This document shows, one piece after another, positions 19,431 through 31,226 of a DNA stretch of 64,000 nt. The notes below the pieces were generated by a model. That model was given only the letters and a program-made list of their open reading frames with translations, was not told the origin of the DNA and did not search any database. This DNA comes from Isoetes taiwanensis. Its lineage: Eukaryota; Streptophyta; Lycopodiopsida; Isoetales; Isoetaceae. The stretch is from positions 1,813,294 to 1,877,293 of the forward strand of contig JAJEKV010000005.1 in the NCBI GenBank assembly GCA_021234155.1, written 5' to 3'. Each line of letters starts with the position of its first letter. The first letter of the stretch is position 1. Made by a program: the position numbers and the translations under genes.

Positions 19431-21212
19431 AAGGGGAATTACCAAACAAACAGAGAATTGCAATAAATACCAGGGTATTTTCAAGGAAAAGGGTATTTTC
19501 AATTAAAAATAATTTCAAAATACCATCTACTTTCAAAATATTGAATGGTCATATGTAAGTGGTCGGATCAGCTCATAAGCCAGAACCTTACCTTCATGAT
19601 GTGGAATAGGAATGAATTTCTGGACTAAACAGTTGGTAAACTCTGTCTTCAAAGAGGTCTCATCCAAAGAAAGAACCCATGCTTCTATGGGTGGCTCCTT
19701 ACACATCAAATTTGCTAAGTTTAGGGCTAGCCTTTGTTATGTCTGAAAATTGAGCCTCTTCTGCGCATAAAAAAGCTTATTTCCTACAATTTCTTTTACC
19801 AATTTATCTACTCTAGACTTCTAGATTCTTTGCTCTATCTTTGTCTTGTACTCGAAATTTATTTTCCCATGTTTGATTCCAAGTTTGACTTATTGTGCCT
19901 TGATCGTGGCTGCAAGGTTGATGAATGTACTTTAATTTCTTCTAAATAATGTCACGGAGCTTGCTTTGGATTTGTTAAGTGTTGGTTATATGTCGCTTTG
20001 GCTGGAGCAAGACCCTCACCCTTGATTTTTTTTAGTACACATGAATTGGCCCATTTGTTGCTTGACTATGCTAGATCTAAGTTGTGTCTATTTACTTCTT
20101 AGATGAAATTGGACATGTATCTTTGGGGGACAAAAAATATGATGGTTGTGATCTTGATTCACTCATTTATTAATCGTTTTTTTTCTAACAGTTTAACTTA
20201 TATCAGGGTCTCCCTTATTGTTTAACTGCATATGCAATGTTTTATTGCACCATTTTGGCAAGGGATCAGTTAATGCGCACTTGTTTGTTACTATGATCAT
20301 AGCTTTTGAATCCTTTGGTTAACTTCTCTGCATGACAGTAAGACAAAGTGCCAAAATATCTTATCTTTGTACTTATCTTTGGGCTGGCTCTCACTACTGC
20401 CTGATGTTAACTTAATTGGTAGGTTATACTTTATTAATGTGCCTTGATGCCTTCTTTATTATGGACAGAGATCTTGTTTGTGTTACTCTGGCACTTGGTA
20501 TGCATGTAATCTGGTAGAGCATGACCCTCACCTAGTGATGTTCATGAACTTGGCTTGGAAATTGTTTCCATCATTGTTAAAGGTAAAATAAATAATAACA
20601 TGGTAACTATTATTTTTTGTTTTTGCGACATTTGCAATACTTTATGAATATTGAAAGTAAGAAAATCGAATAGCTCTAATTTTAACCTAACAGTAGACGA
20701 AACCATGTCCGGTTACCGGAACCCCGAGTATGAGACTATCTACAGCTATCTTTGGATGGTTCTAGATAGTTGAATGGCCGTTAGTATTTTCCGCTGATAT
20801 AATCATGATCTGTGAGCTGGTTGTGACAGGTGAGCTGGCAGACTGATCCGGGTAACTTTACTGATTAAGCAAATGCCAGATTTCCATATGGTGACGAAAC
20901 CCTAGCACTATGGCAAAGCCTAAACCGAGAGATGACTTCCGGCAGGCGACAGCGCTGGATCGTGGCTTGATCTGGAACAAATTCCTCTGTCAATAATCTT
21001 GATATACAAACTGGTTGCTTACGTGTTCATAGTGACAGTCGGATTCAGGTAACTAATCTCATGCTTTGTCTTAATCGGTCTTGTAATCCATACACAGGGT
21101 TTTGCTATGGCGCTAAGTATGATAGTATATCTACGGATCTATTAGGGTTTGTATTGGTCTATAAATATTATATGTTACTGCCTTATTCTTCATCTCAAGT
21201 TGCATCTGAAGC

Positions 21213-21458
21213 ATGAGCAAAGCAGGCAGACCTGAGGGTGCTCAGAATAAGGGCCATACCAGGGCCAGTTTGACGGAGTTTCTTTGGAGGAATGGCTTGG
21301 AACATGGGGCAACACAGCCCACAAAAGCCCAATTGATTGAGCTGTGTAAACATAATGGGTTAGATCCCAATAAGGCTCTGGTATCAGGAAATTTATACCA
21401 AGACTTCAGCCATGCAGCAAGATCTCAAAGGGTGTGGATGCATCTACTAGCAACATAG
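21213..21458 (+). CDS. Hypothetical 81-aa ORF inside CACTA 1
   Basis: Starts MSKAGRPEGAQNKGHTRASL and continues with a small helical region (TKAQLIELCKHNGLDPNKAL). The beginning is basic and Gly-rich, recalling an AT-hook-like GRP. I do not recognise the family. It may be the first exon of a transposon protein, since coding-like DNA resumes after an acceptor at 22569. It may equally be chance. Confidence 0.35.
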   Translation: MSKAGRPEGAQNKGHTRASLTEFLWRNGLEHGATQPTKAQLIELCKHNGLDPNKALVSGNLYQDFSHAARSQRVWMHLLAT

Positions 21459-21828
21459 ATATTGTGGCCCTGTCTAATTCTATTGAAGATGACGATTTTG
21501 AAGATGACATTCAGCCAAATCAGGTCTCCCCTTATATTTAGAATTTAAATCTCACACCATTGCTATTGAATCTACTTTCATACTCTCTAAGTATGTTGAG
21601 CATGTTGGTAAATTTAAGTTTATACTCTTTTTGTCTTGGAGGTTAGGTAAAGCCCACCTCCCACATCAAATTGGCATTACATGTGGCCAGTGCCATGATA
21701 AACTGCATTCTGAGAGGCAGATTTAGACTAGCAAAAGACGGGCTTGGAGATGGTGATGGACTGGCCTGTGTATCAGACCAAAAACCCCATGAATATATGT
21801 CATGATATTCATAACCACCTTCAGTGCC

Positions 21829-22266
21829 TTATCCAAATCCTGCATAAATCTTAGTTGCATTCAACACCCCACATATGTCTACTACAACAGAGATCAAGGG
21901 CTTGGAACAGAAAGATGAAGAAGAATTAGAAACACAAACATCCAATGTTTTATTGCTACCATGGTAGGCAACCCAAGCTGTGATGTTGTAACCGCCGCGC
22001 AGATCCAGGCCAGCTTCAGAAAGGTTGTATGGTTTGATGGAGGTAGTATTGGTAACATCAACACCCACATGGTTGTTGTTTATGTCACTCCATGGAGATT
22101 CAGAATTTTGATATGTATCAAACTCCACTGCTACAAATTGACCATGATGCTTAATAACTCTATCAGGGTTGCACGAGTTCACGCAGCCACCTTCATAGAC
22201 TTGCAAGGTATAGGTATCTTTTGTATAAAAGGAATTTTTACTGAAGCTAAAGGCTTGATCATGCAT
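21829..22266 (-). pseudogene. Legume-type (L-type) lectin domain fragment captured in CACTA 1
   Basis: A 145-codon frame containing the core of a plant L-type lectin: QFVAVEFDTYQN, then NNNHVGVDVTN, then YNITAWVAYHGSNKTLDV. The Asp of VEFDTYQN and the Asn of NNHVG correspond to the metal- and sugar-binding positions of legume lectins and lectin receptor kinases. It ends IYAGFG and a stop where the family normally continues (YVGFSA.TG). The N-terminal beta-strands, later strands and any kinase domain are missing. The ORF opposes the element's other ORFs. It is best read as a host gene fragment captured by the transposon. The family call is strong; function is unlikely. Confidence 0.85.
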
Positions 22267-22569
22267 TCATGGCATTTCCTACATGATCTTGTCTTTTAAT
22301 CCACAATTTCAGCAATTTTTAGTCCACAATTTCAGTAATTGTACAATGTAGGAGGAATTGTTCTTCATACTCATTTTTTATCTTTAAGTTCATACTTAGT
22401 CTTGACTTGCTTTTATTTGTTCGTTTCAGAGGAAGAGGAGGAGAATGTTGTGTCTTCTCAAAAATCCATGTGAACACCTTGGACTTAAGGTAAAAAACGT
22501 CTATCAATGTGATTAAAATCTGAAATTTGAGTATGCTTGCATTCTTTTTAATATATTGTCTTTTTGCAG

Positions 22570-22801
22570 TGTGAAGGAAAAAAAGGTTGTATGCATGTTC
22601 CTTTTGAAAATCTCGAACGTGGATCAAATGTATTCTCAATTGAACAAGTTCATGGCAGAGAAGAACAAAGCAAGGCAGCGAACGTTCATAGGTACTAAGA
22701 GAACTGCACAAGCACATAAGTTGGACTTAGTGGTAGAGTACTTGTTGAGCAAAAACTCTCAGTTAACTGCTAGGAAACCAGATTTGTTTCTTGAAATCTG
22801 A
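22570..22801 (+). CDS. Hypothetical terminal exon inside CACTA 1
   Basis: Begins after a good acceptor (CTTTTTGCAG at 22569) and runs open for 77 codons to a stop. It encodes a helical, Lys/Gln-rich segment (MYSQLNKFMAEKNKARQRTF, then KLDLVVEYLLSKNSQLTARK). The family is not recognised. By position it could be the C-terminal exon of a transposon accessory protein. Confidence 0.35.
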
Positions 22802-22899
22802 TCAGTTGTTACTGTTGTTTTTGAAAATAATGAGAAATCTTATCAATTTGTTGCTGGTTCAATTTGTTACGTATCAACGTATTTTTGAAATGGGTATTA

Positions 22900-23345
22900 T
22901 CTTACAAATGTATAACAGGGCATTTTCTTATGAATGACAATAGGGTATTATCTCACGAATGATAACAGGGTTATTTGGAGAACAGGGTATGCTATTTGAA
23001 ACAGGGTATGTTATTTGGAATGGGGTATTATTTGTAACAGGGTGTTATTTGAAACAGGGTATGTTATTTGGAATGGGGTATTATTTATAACAGGGTATTA
23101 TTTGGGTATGATCTGAAACAGGGTATCCCTTGAAATAGGGTATTATCTCTTACGAATGATAACAGGGTATGAATTCACATTCTTTGAATGGGGGATTGCG
23201 ACACTAGTTTAATAGGGTATTAACATGCAAATGAGGAAAAGGGGGATTGTGGCCAAATACCCCGATTCCAAAAATACATTTTATCCCCTGTTGTTTGACA
23301 GAAAAGGGGGATTTCATAGGTATTTTTTGGGGGTATTTCTTAGGG
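22900..23345 (-). repeat. Subterminal repeats of CACTA 1, right side
   Basis: More than ten copies of a GG(A)GGGTATTATTTG / AACAGGGTATG-type motif at irregular spacing, ending at the right terminal repeat. Confidence 0.75.
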
Positions 23346-23372
23346 TATTGGAGCACCTTTTTCGTTGTGGTA

Positions 23373-25011
23373 GCCATGCAAAAGGAAAAATTGGATTGTT
23401 GTAGGCACGTGCAGCTTCACATTGCATTCGCACACAATGCAGCGTAAACACAAAAAAAAAAGATATTAGAAGGAAGGGAAGGGAAAGAAAATTGTGTGCA
23501 TGAATCAATTCTTAGGATGCTCTGCACCATAAGTGTGAGCGATCTATGTTCGGCCATAGCCAGAAGCTCGTCGTCGCCATTTGAAAGCAAGGAGTTCTTG
23601 GAGGGTCGGCTGGTTGAAACACCATACTTACATGGAATCATTTATTCACTATATTCTTCTGTTTTAGATTAAAACCTCCAGCTAACTTAGCACTTGCACT
23701 TACAGATTGCTTCGGGTATGGGTTTGACGGCGGCCATAGCCAAGCTCCCTGCTCCTGCCCCTTTTTAATCCCGTGGCGCTGGTGTTTTTGCTAAGCTCCA
23801 ACAAAGCTCAAGCAACGGGCGAACTATGGCTGTTGCATCCATCCCCTTTGCAAATGACAGTCAGTGAGAAGTATTGCCATAACAATCGGTGAGAAGTATT
23901 GCCATATGCATGAGTTGATTCTAATAGATGCAGCTGCCCATCTAATCATTCGCAAGGAAAAAACACAGGATGATTCAATGGACTCAGCATGGCATCCTTC
24001 ACAATTTCTGGAACTGTGGCAGCCAAATAGTAGCTGTGCCTATCTTATATGCCACAAATTTGTAGAAGAATGAAGGTTAACAAAGTTTTTGCTTCATTTT
24101 AGCTTTCAAAAACTGGAGAGCATGTTTCCCATTTTGTCATTTGCCTTGCCATCTTGAAACTACAGGCATTGGCAGCTAATGGTATTAAGCTTTGGAATTG
24201 GCAGGTATTCGATAGATGTTTGCAGGTCTGTTGCCATTTTGCTTCCATATAAGCCATTCTGGTGTTTGTTTCGGTGTAATGCTTTTGAGCCTTTGGGTAT
24301 TCCCTACAGATACATGCAAAGATCCACCTAGATTTTTGCCAGGCTGCATAGCTTTGCTGCATCTCCTGGGCCCCTATTTTGCAGCAAAATTTTCATTGTG
24401 ATGCTATACAGATTTTCAAGGGAACATATGAACTAATGCTTTGAAGTACATGATGAATTTTATGATCTGTTTCTTAAAGAGCATTTTCATTACGGCAAAT
24501 CTTGATGGGTAACAAGATACTTAGACATTTTTGTAATATTATTGTGTTATAACTGTTTCTTTGCAATTTATTGTTTCTTAGCTTAGAATTCTAGTGAAGA
24601 CTATGGAAAACGAGCTTCTCTTTAGAACATAGCATGGGGATGATGGGGGAATATTTACCCCCCTGTTTGTAGGAAAACAACTCTGTTTCCGTCCCTGTCT
24701 GTTTATGCTGCAGAGTACCCTAGCTGCTATGGATTTATGCCCTCATTCTTTTACTCTTCTATTTCACTGTTTGCATTAGTTGTCGCAAACAAGGGCAGCA
24801 AGTGTTTTGTGTGATTTTTTAGCAGAAGAAGTTTGCATCAGAAAAGGGGAACGCATGTAGTTGTTAGACTCACATTTTTTTATTAGATAGTACTACTGAT
24901 TTTCTCTGGCCATTTCAATAGTGATTTGAATTCACTGTCCTCATGAAACTTTTGAATCTCTCTAATCCTTTAGATTTTGCTAGGATATTTTATCTCAGTT
25001 ATGAATTTATA
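23373..25011. other. Gene-free stretch between two transposons
   Basis: AT-rich, intron-like DNA. Short open frames (23864-24073, 24099-24401) have no recognised domain. A GAGAAGTATTGCCATA motif is duplicated at 23870-23905. Nothing else can be supported. Confidence 0.6.
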
Positions 25012-25094
25012 GTTTAAGTCGTATTTAATTAAAGTGGGACAAATCTCGAATTTTGGGACTCGGACTGAAAATGGGACTCATATAAAAAAAAAAA

Positions 25095-25500
25095 AAAGAG
25101 GGGAGGGAGAGGGGGCACACCTTGATAAGGAGAAGGGTAGGAGGAGAAAGAGGGAGGGGCCACACGTTGAAGAGGGGAAGAGGATAAGTTGGAAGAAGGG
25201 GCAAAGGTGGGGCAGGAGGGGAGAGGAGAGCAAAGGGCAAAAGGTGGGGGAGGGAGGGGGCACACCTTGATAAGGAGAAGGGTAGGAGGAGAAAGAGGGA
25301 GGGGCCACACGTTGAAGAGGGGAAGGGATAAGTTGGAAGAAGGGGGGTGGGGATGGGAGAGGAGAGCAAAGGGCAAAGGAGGAGAAAAAGGGGAGGGGGG
25401 GGGGAGCAAAGAGGCAAAAGAGGAGGGGGAGGGGCAAATGGGGAGGAGCAAAGGAGGAGCGGGAGGGGCAAAGGGGGGCAAGCCCGCCCCTCCCCCTCCA
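25095..25500 (+). repeat. Polypurine block with an internal 145-bp duplication
   Basis: Almost pure A/G, with a segment of about 90 bp (containing GGGGGCACACCTTGATAAGG and CCACACGTTGAAGAGG) present twice, 145 bp apart (near 25111 and 25256). The open frames on both strands are compositional. Confidence 0.9.
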
Positions 25501-27119
25501 AAAAAAAAAAGTATTAATTATTAATATATAATGAATAATTAATTAAGCTAATTAGATAATTAATCAAATAATAAATTAAATTAATATATTGATAAAATAA
25601 TCAAATATAAATTAATAATCAAATATAAATTAAATTAAATCAATAATAGAAACCTTTCTCGACCCACTAGTCGAGAAGGCACCGTGACAGAGGCAAGAGG
25701 CAGCAAACCAAAATCACCAAAATCCAGCACTTCATAAGGAACTTCCTCCACAGGAAGCAAAACGTGCGTGCAAAGTCCATATTAGCTTTTATGGGCGTTC
25801 GAGCCTCGGATGACGGTCTCCATTTTCGAGCACAAATGGACGGAAACAAACAACCAGTCTACAGAGCTCCCGCAATGGATTATCAAATCAAGAAATTTCT
25901 CGCTCCCCTGTTCTCTGTTGTTTTCTGCAAGGCTTTCCAGACTAAACTCAAAAGTCAGCATTTAATTTCCGCCATTCCCTTCCGCCTTTTAGGATGTGGC
26001 TGCAGGATCATCACCGGCCGATTTCATCACCGGCATTAGGAGCTTTAGCAAAAACTGTTTCTCTTGCCGCTCAGGAAAATACCGCAGCTGCCGGGCTGTA
26101 GAGATCAGAGGAAATATTGGCGCTCGTGCTCCTGGGAATAGACCAGTTTGATGCCGGACAATGGAGCAGCTGCAATGAGGAACCACAAGGCAATCAGAGC
26201 CATCGTCTGGGATTGAAGGACAAGGTCCGCTTTCTGACAAACAAGGCCGCTTTGTTAATTTGTTTGTTCTCACATAAACATAAGAAGAATACAGCTTAGT
26301 TTACATATTACCTGTAGCTCTGAAATGCCCGTTGTTGCGTCAAATCTTTATTTCTGAGTTCTTCTCAGCCTTCTCTGAGTTCGGCCTTCTCTGGTTGCGA
26401 AGAAAATGGTCTGATCATCATCGGCCTTCGTCATCGGCCTCAGATACGCCTTGTTTCAGATCGAAGGCAACGGAGCTGCAGAATGGAACGCAGGATATGG
26501 CGGTTCCTTTGCAAAGGATATGGCGGTTTCTCAAGATTTTGAGTTTGGCATTTCTTTTCCGGTAGGAGGGCATCTAGGAGCAAATGATTACTCGCCGGCA
26601 GATGATCTTTTCTACAAAGGAAAGCTCGTTCCCCTGCATTTGCCTCCCCGTTTACAAATGGCTTAGAATATTGAGAAAAAGAGTCCTAGATATAATTAGC
26701 TCTCCGTTTTCCCTTTTCATCATCGGTGCCTTATTCAATCGGGTTTCAAAAAAGAGTCGGTGGAGGCCTTGATCGGCCTTGAATGGGCTTCGAAAATCGG
26801 TGGACCTTGAACTTAGGCAAGTGGCACATAGGCTATGAATCAAGAAGGGATCAAGCGGGGGAGGGTCCGGCGTTCGAAAGCTATGGCTATGGCAAATTTG
26901 GAACAAAGATTGTGGTACAAACGGATCTCATGGGCTCAAAAAAGTGTGTACTAAATTTCAAAATTTAAATATGGGTGGGAAGAAAAAGCAGGGTATACCA
27001 AATTTTAAAATTTAAATATGGGTGGGAAAAAAAAGTAGGGTATAAAAAAAGTGGGGTATAGAAAAATCTTGAAAAAAAAGGTCATTTGGGAAAGAAATAA
27101 GAGGGATACAAAATTGACA

Positions 27120-27545
27120 TTAAAAATGACGTAAATATATGGTTGAATTTTAATATTGACAATGGTTAAAGTTTAATGTTGGTAAATATTGATAATGGAT
27201 GAGGTTGAATATTGGTAAGTGTTGGCAATAGCTAAACCAAAAAATAAAAGATAAAAAAATCTAATGATAAATATTGGTAATGCTTGAAATATTAGTAAAT
27301 ATTGGCAATGGTTGAACTTAAATATGGATAATGGTTGACTTTATATTGAACTTAAATATTGGATTGCTCGAACTTGAATAGTGATAAATATTGGTGATGG
27401 TTGAACAAGAAAAAAGACTTCTTCTTAGTATGGTTGAACTTGAATTGGAAATGGTTGAACTTGAATATTGGTAAATACTGCTAATGGTTGAACTCAGATA
27501 TTGGTCATGGTTGAACTTAAATGTTGGTCCTCAAACTGTCCTTTT
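27120..27545 (+). repeat. Degenerate TTGGTAAT / GGTTGAACTTGAATA minisatellite
   Basis: Many imperfect copies of AATATTGGTAATGGTTGAACTT with variable spacing; followed at 27545-27660 by copies of CTAATGTGTGCTAGTATAAA. Confidence 0.75.
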
Positions 27546-27687
27546 TTTGTGCTAATTAAGGTGTGCTAGTATAAAAACGCTAATGTGTGCTAATACTAAT
27601 GTGTGCTAGTATAAAAACAATTGTTAAATACTAATGTGTGCTAAATACTAATGTGTTGTGAGAAAATTGCCTTTTTTTTTACTCTGA

Positions 27688-28340
27688 GCTGCCTTTCTCG
27701 ACTCGCTCGACTCGCGAGTCGAGAAAGGCCCTCAAACCTGCGTTTTTCGTTTTGAGCTGCCTTTCTCGACTTAGTCGAAAGGCCTTTCCCCTAAAACTGC
27801 GTTTTTCCTTTGATCGCCTTTCTCGACTTCATTAGAAAAGACCTCCCCAAACACGCCTTTTTGGCTTTTGAGCTACCTTTCGACTCGCGGTCGAGAAAGG
27901 CGTCGATTTCCCTAAAACTGCGTTTTTAAGCTTTGGCTACCTTTTCTGCGACCGGCGAATTAGAAGACCCTAAAACTGCGTTTTTGGCTTTTGAAACGCC
28001 TTTCGACTCGAGTCGAGAAAGATATCTATTACTCTAAAACTTTGCGTTTTCGGCTTTTGAGCTGCCTTTCTCTGTAGTCGAAAGGCCTTCGATAAAACCT
28101 GCCTTTTTAAACTTTTGAGCTGCCTTTCTCATTTCAGCGAGTCGAGAAAAGACCTCTAACCCTAAAACACCGTTTTTAAACTTTGATACGCCTTTCTCGA
28201 CTCAGCCAGTGAAGACACTCGACCTCTAAAACCTGGTTTTTAAGCTTTGAGCTGCCTTTCATTCAGCGAGTCGAGAAAAGACACTGACTTTGTGTTTTCC
28301 CTCACGGTGCCTTTCTCGACTGCCAAATTCGAGAAATCAA
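27688..28340 (+). repeat. Palindromic minisatellite, about 11 units of 56-68 bp
   Basis: Each unit has GCTGCCTTTCTCGACT, a short variable centre, AGTCGAGAAAGGCC, then CCTAAAACTGCGTTTTT and GCTTTTGA. Each unit can thus form a hairpin (CTTTCTCGACT/AGTCGAGAAAG). Unit starts lie near 27688, 27748, 27807, 27864, 27928, 27987, 28052, 28110, 28178, 28242 and 28298. A single related hairpin (CTTTCTCGACCCACTAGTCGAGAAG) sits at about 25653, near the other side of the same transposon. Confidence 0.88.
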
Positions 28341-28438
28341 CACAATATTTTCCAAAAAAATGGCCCTTAGAACTGTGTTTTGTTTTATTTTTTTTTGCCT
28401 GTGGCATCACTTGACTAACTTGATTTTGTCTTTTGCAG

Positions 28439-28585
28439 TCCTTATCTCGACCAGATAGTACATGCTTGGGAGCAATGAAAAGACCAGTTCATTGAAGAAA
28501 GATGCCGAGAAGAGGGTGGTGACATCAGTTGGACATACAAGCACGTGGCCCATGAAGGAACTCCTCATACATATTTCTATCGTCT
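28439..28585 (+). pseudogene. Exon-like segment in the TIR element
   Basis: Bounded by an acceptor (GTCTTTTGCAG at 28438) and a donor (CGTCT|GTAAG). The 147 nt read as 49 codons with one in-frame stop: PYLDQIVHAWEQ, stop, then a segment with GGDISWTYKHVAHEGTPHTY. A single TGG-to-TGA change would explain the stop. No family recognised; it may be a remnant of the transposon's own protein or a captured exon. Confidence 0.4.
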
Positions 28586-29072
28586 GTAAGTTGCTCCGTG
28601 ACTTGGACTCCACGCGCCCTTTGCACTAGGTGGTTCATGTGTGAAGAGGGTGTAATCATTGTGCCCATACGACCACTATGGTCTCTTCACCCACTGTAAT
28701 ATATATTGTAATGAGCCCATTATAAATATAAGGTATCTCAAAACTAGTATTTTTTTGTGATTAAGTAAACAATTTGCTTAATTTTTGTTGGAATTTGTGA
28801 TCTCTTGTCTACCCACCCAAGAAAATAGAGCCAAAATGTTCAACTAAGTTGGTTTCAATCTGTAATGAAATTCCTATGTTTGAGTTGCATTGTTCTTGTT
28901 CTCGACTCGCGATCCAACAAAACTGGAAGAAAGCTTGGATGCACACTAACAGACAAAAATTTGAATTATGGACAGTTTTCGGGTCGGGGTGCTCCTTTTT
29001 GTGTAAAATAACAGGGTTCCGAAAAAAAGTGGGAATGGAATGAGTCCCACTTTAATTAAATACGACTTGTTT

Positions 29073-30518
29073 GCAGTGGATGGACCTATGATGCCATGAT
29101 GGTTTGCGGGGATGGATATATGATGCCATGGCTGTAATTAAGGCGGATTTTGCTCTCTTCTATCTGGAGGCCCCACATCCCAGACAAAGTTGATAAGAGA
29201 AAAAATGCATTTAAAAAGGGATTTGAGATTAACTGAATCATGATTTGTGGATAGAAAAAAATGAATTGCTAAATTTTTAACATTTTTAGGGAATAATGAA
29301 GGGACTTTACGGAATAATAAAGGGGATTCACTAAACTATCAGTATAAATTAGATTGTATAATCGAATCTTCTGCTTCCACATGGTCACTGGATTGAATGT
29401 GGCATGCTGAGGTGTAGATTTTTCCTGCGTAGCTGGGATGCTAAGGGGGTTAGCTCGAATTTAAAGAAGGTTTTTCAAGCCAATTTGCAGTAGTTTAACA
29501 TTTGCAAATCATGATGTTCCTAATGTTTTTTATTTTAGTCGATGTTTTGTTATAGTATATGGAACAGAGATAATGGGTTTAAATCTATAGGTTTGAAGCA
29601 TTGTAAGTGAGAGGATGCCTGTACTTGAGAGAACTGCCATTATCTTCCCTTCAGCAAAGTATTATAAGGTATATTTCAGCATAACTCCAATACTTGGAGC
29701 ATCCTATCACCCCCTTTGTCAGCTTCCTCTAGCCTTTCCTTGCAGCAGAGTTACTATAGGTCATTCCTCTTTTCGTGTAGGACCAAGGGATGAAGATCCA
29801 AGCTTCCGGCAAATAATTTGTACTATAGGAGAATGCCCATCACCTTTCCAAGAGATTATCTTATTGGAATCCTCAGGCAAAATGCCGTGACCCCACAAAA
29901 AAACCAAGTCTGCCACTGGAAAACAAAGGAAGCCAGGTCTGCCATGGCCTCCCGTCCGTTAGCAAAGTATCTCACCTTGGCCTGCCATAGCCAACACTAA
30001 TCTCCTCTCCAGCTGGGATGGAGAATGGGGAAGGAAATGCAAGAATGTGCATCTTTGGGATGCATATAGCCCTATGAACTGTGGTGCAGAGCGGATGAGC
30101 ACTTGGTGTTTGTAGGGAATTATATGTGTGGCATAAATATGGATGAGCGTGTCTCGTCTAGTAATAAATTGGGTTAGTGAGGTGAAACCCGTTACTGGTA
30201 TGGGACGGGGATGGATGTAGCCAATAGTCTGGCGGCCTAACGTCTTATGATGCTTGCAGTTTCTCTCTTATACTCGATCGATCCACCAGCGCGGGGGTTC
30301 TAGACGACATACTATCTAGATATAGTGGGGTGCATCTGCTTGGCAGATGTTATGGTGCGTGTGGTGGATTCCAGATATGTGTTTCGCAGTTCGTCAATAA
30401 TTGCTTCATGTTGACTCTACTAGATAACTCATGTGCATGTTATTAACACGTGGAAGCATGTGCCGGCTATTTGATAGCTGGCAGGACTGCGTGTATGTAT
30501 AGTTATCTTGTGTTGTCG
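29073..30518. other. Gene-free stretch
   Basis: No ORF with a recognisable domain. The open frame at 29615-29890 lacks recognisable features. Nothing else can be supported. Confidence 0.55.
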
Positions 30519-30962
30519 TCTCACAAGGAGCCCAAAAAGAAACTATTATATTTAACTAGCATTGTATCATCTTAAAACCATTATCTATATGGTTATTTAT
30601 ACATGAATTTATTTGCTAGACAAAAACCATGATTATAGTGTTTTTTTTTAAATTGACAATGGTTTTCGATATGGTTATAAGTGTTGATTAATCAAGCTAT
30701 GGTGGTTTATTAAGGTGAATATGTTTTGTGAGAGAGTTTCTTGCATATTATAGTGGTTCATTAAAACTAATAATGGCTTGTTAAAATCGTTGGATGGTAG
30801 AAAGCCAATCCCAAACCTAATGGTCTAAATATTTTGCCACGTTATTTGTAAATGTAGACCTTTTAACTAGACATGTACCAATTTTTGGATTATCCCTCTT
30901 GGCAAGTTTGAGATTTAGACGGGATTGGAGAGTTTTTAATTTATTACATACAAGAAATTTAT

Positions 30963-30986
30963 CGCGGCGGCCTTGCGGCCGCCGCG
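30963..30986. repeat. GC-rich hairpin, 10-bp stem
   Basis: CGCGGCGGCC-TTGC-GGCCGCCGCG: a perfect 10-bp stem with a 4-nt loop in otherwise AT-rich DNA. Confidence 0.9.
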
Positions 30987-30990
30987 AACA

Positions 30991-31226
30991 TTTCTCTTCT
31001 CCAATTCGTTGCAAAAGAAGTTTTGTGCTCAGTCGAATAGATCTCAATTCTGGACATCCTTGAGATGCGAAAGAACATGCAGGATTTGAACTTACAATAC
31101 TCCAAAACTTTCTCTTTTCCAATTCGCTGCAAAAGAAGTTTTGTGCTCAGTCGAATAGGTCTCAATTCTGGACATCCTTGAGATGCGAAAGAACATGCAG
31201 GATTTGAACTTACCATATTCTAAAAC
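30991..31226. repeat. 118-bp tandem duplication
   Basis: Two adjacent copies (30991-31108 and 31109-31226) of a segment containing AAAAGAAGTTTTGTGCTCAG and GAACATGCAGGATTTGAACT, differing at a few positions. A related piece lies at 14890-14955. Confidence 0.88.

Larger units (their letters stand above)
19027..23369. mobile_element. CACTA-type DNA transposon 1 (non-autonomous)
   Basis: Perfect 19-bp terminal inverted repeats CACAACGAAAAAGGTGCTC (19027-19045 and 23351-23369) and a 3-bp target duplication GTA (19024-19026, 23370-23372). The CAC start, 3-bp duplication and dense subterminal repeats (19250-19430 and 22900-23345) are typical of the CACTA/En-Spm superfamily. Length 4343 bp. It carries two short unidentified ORFs and a legume-lectin fragment. 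No DDE transposase is recognised, so it would need one in trans. Confidence 0.88.
25016..29068. mobile_element. TIR DNA transposon with perfect 25-bp ends
   Basis: The 25 bases from 25016 (AAGTCGTATTTAATTAAAGT...) are the exact reverse complement of 29044-29068. The flanks carry a candidate 4-bp duplication GTTT (25012-25015 and 29069-29072). Length 4053 bp. Inside: a polypurine block, an AT-rich block at 25510-25660, degenerate sequence with short open frames, simple direct repeats (26950-27060 and 27120-27670), a palindromic minisatellite (27688-28340) and an exon-like segment (28439-28585). The TIR and 4-bp duplication fit none of CACTA, hAT, Mutator or Harbinger cleanly, so the superfamily is open. 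Confidence 0.8.

Noticed and set aside
21213-22801. CACTA TnpA/TnpD transposase in element 1
   Set aside because: The short ORFs have no transposase motifs I can recognise, so they were left as hypothetical.
25025-25524. Pro/Leu/Ser-rich ORFs up to 158 codons
   Set aside because: Same compositional effect in the purine block of the TIR element.
27688-28340. CRISPR-like array
   Set aside because: The context is eukaryotic, units are imperfect minisatellite copies, and the variable parts are hairpin loops, not unique spacers.
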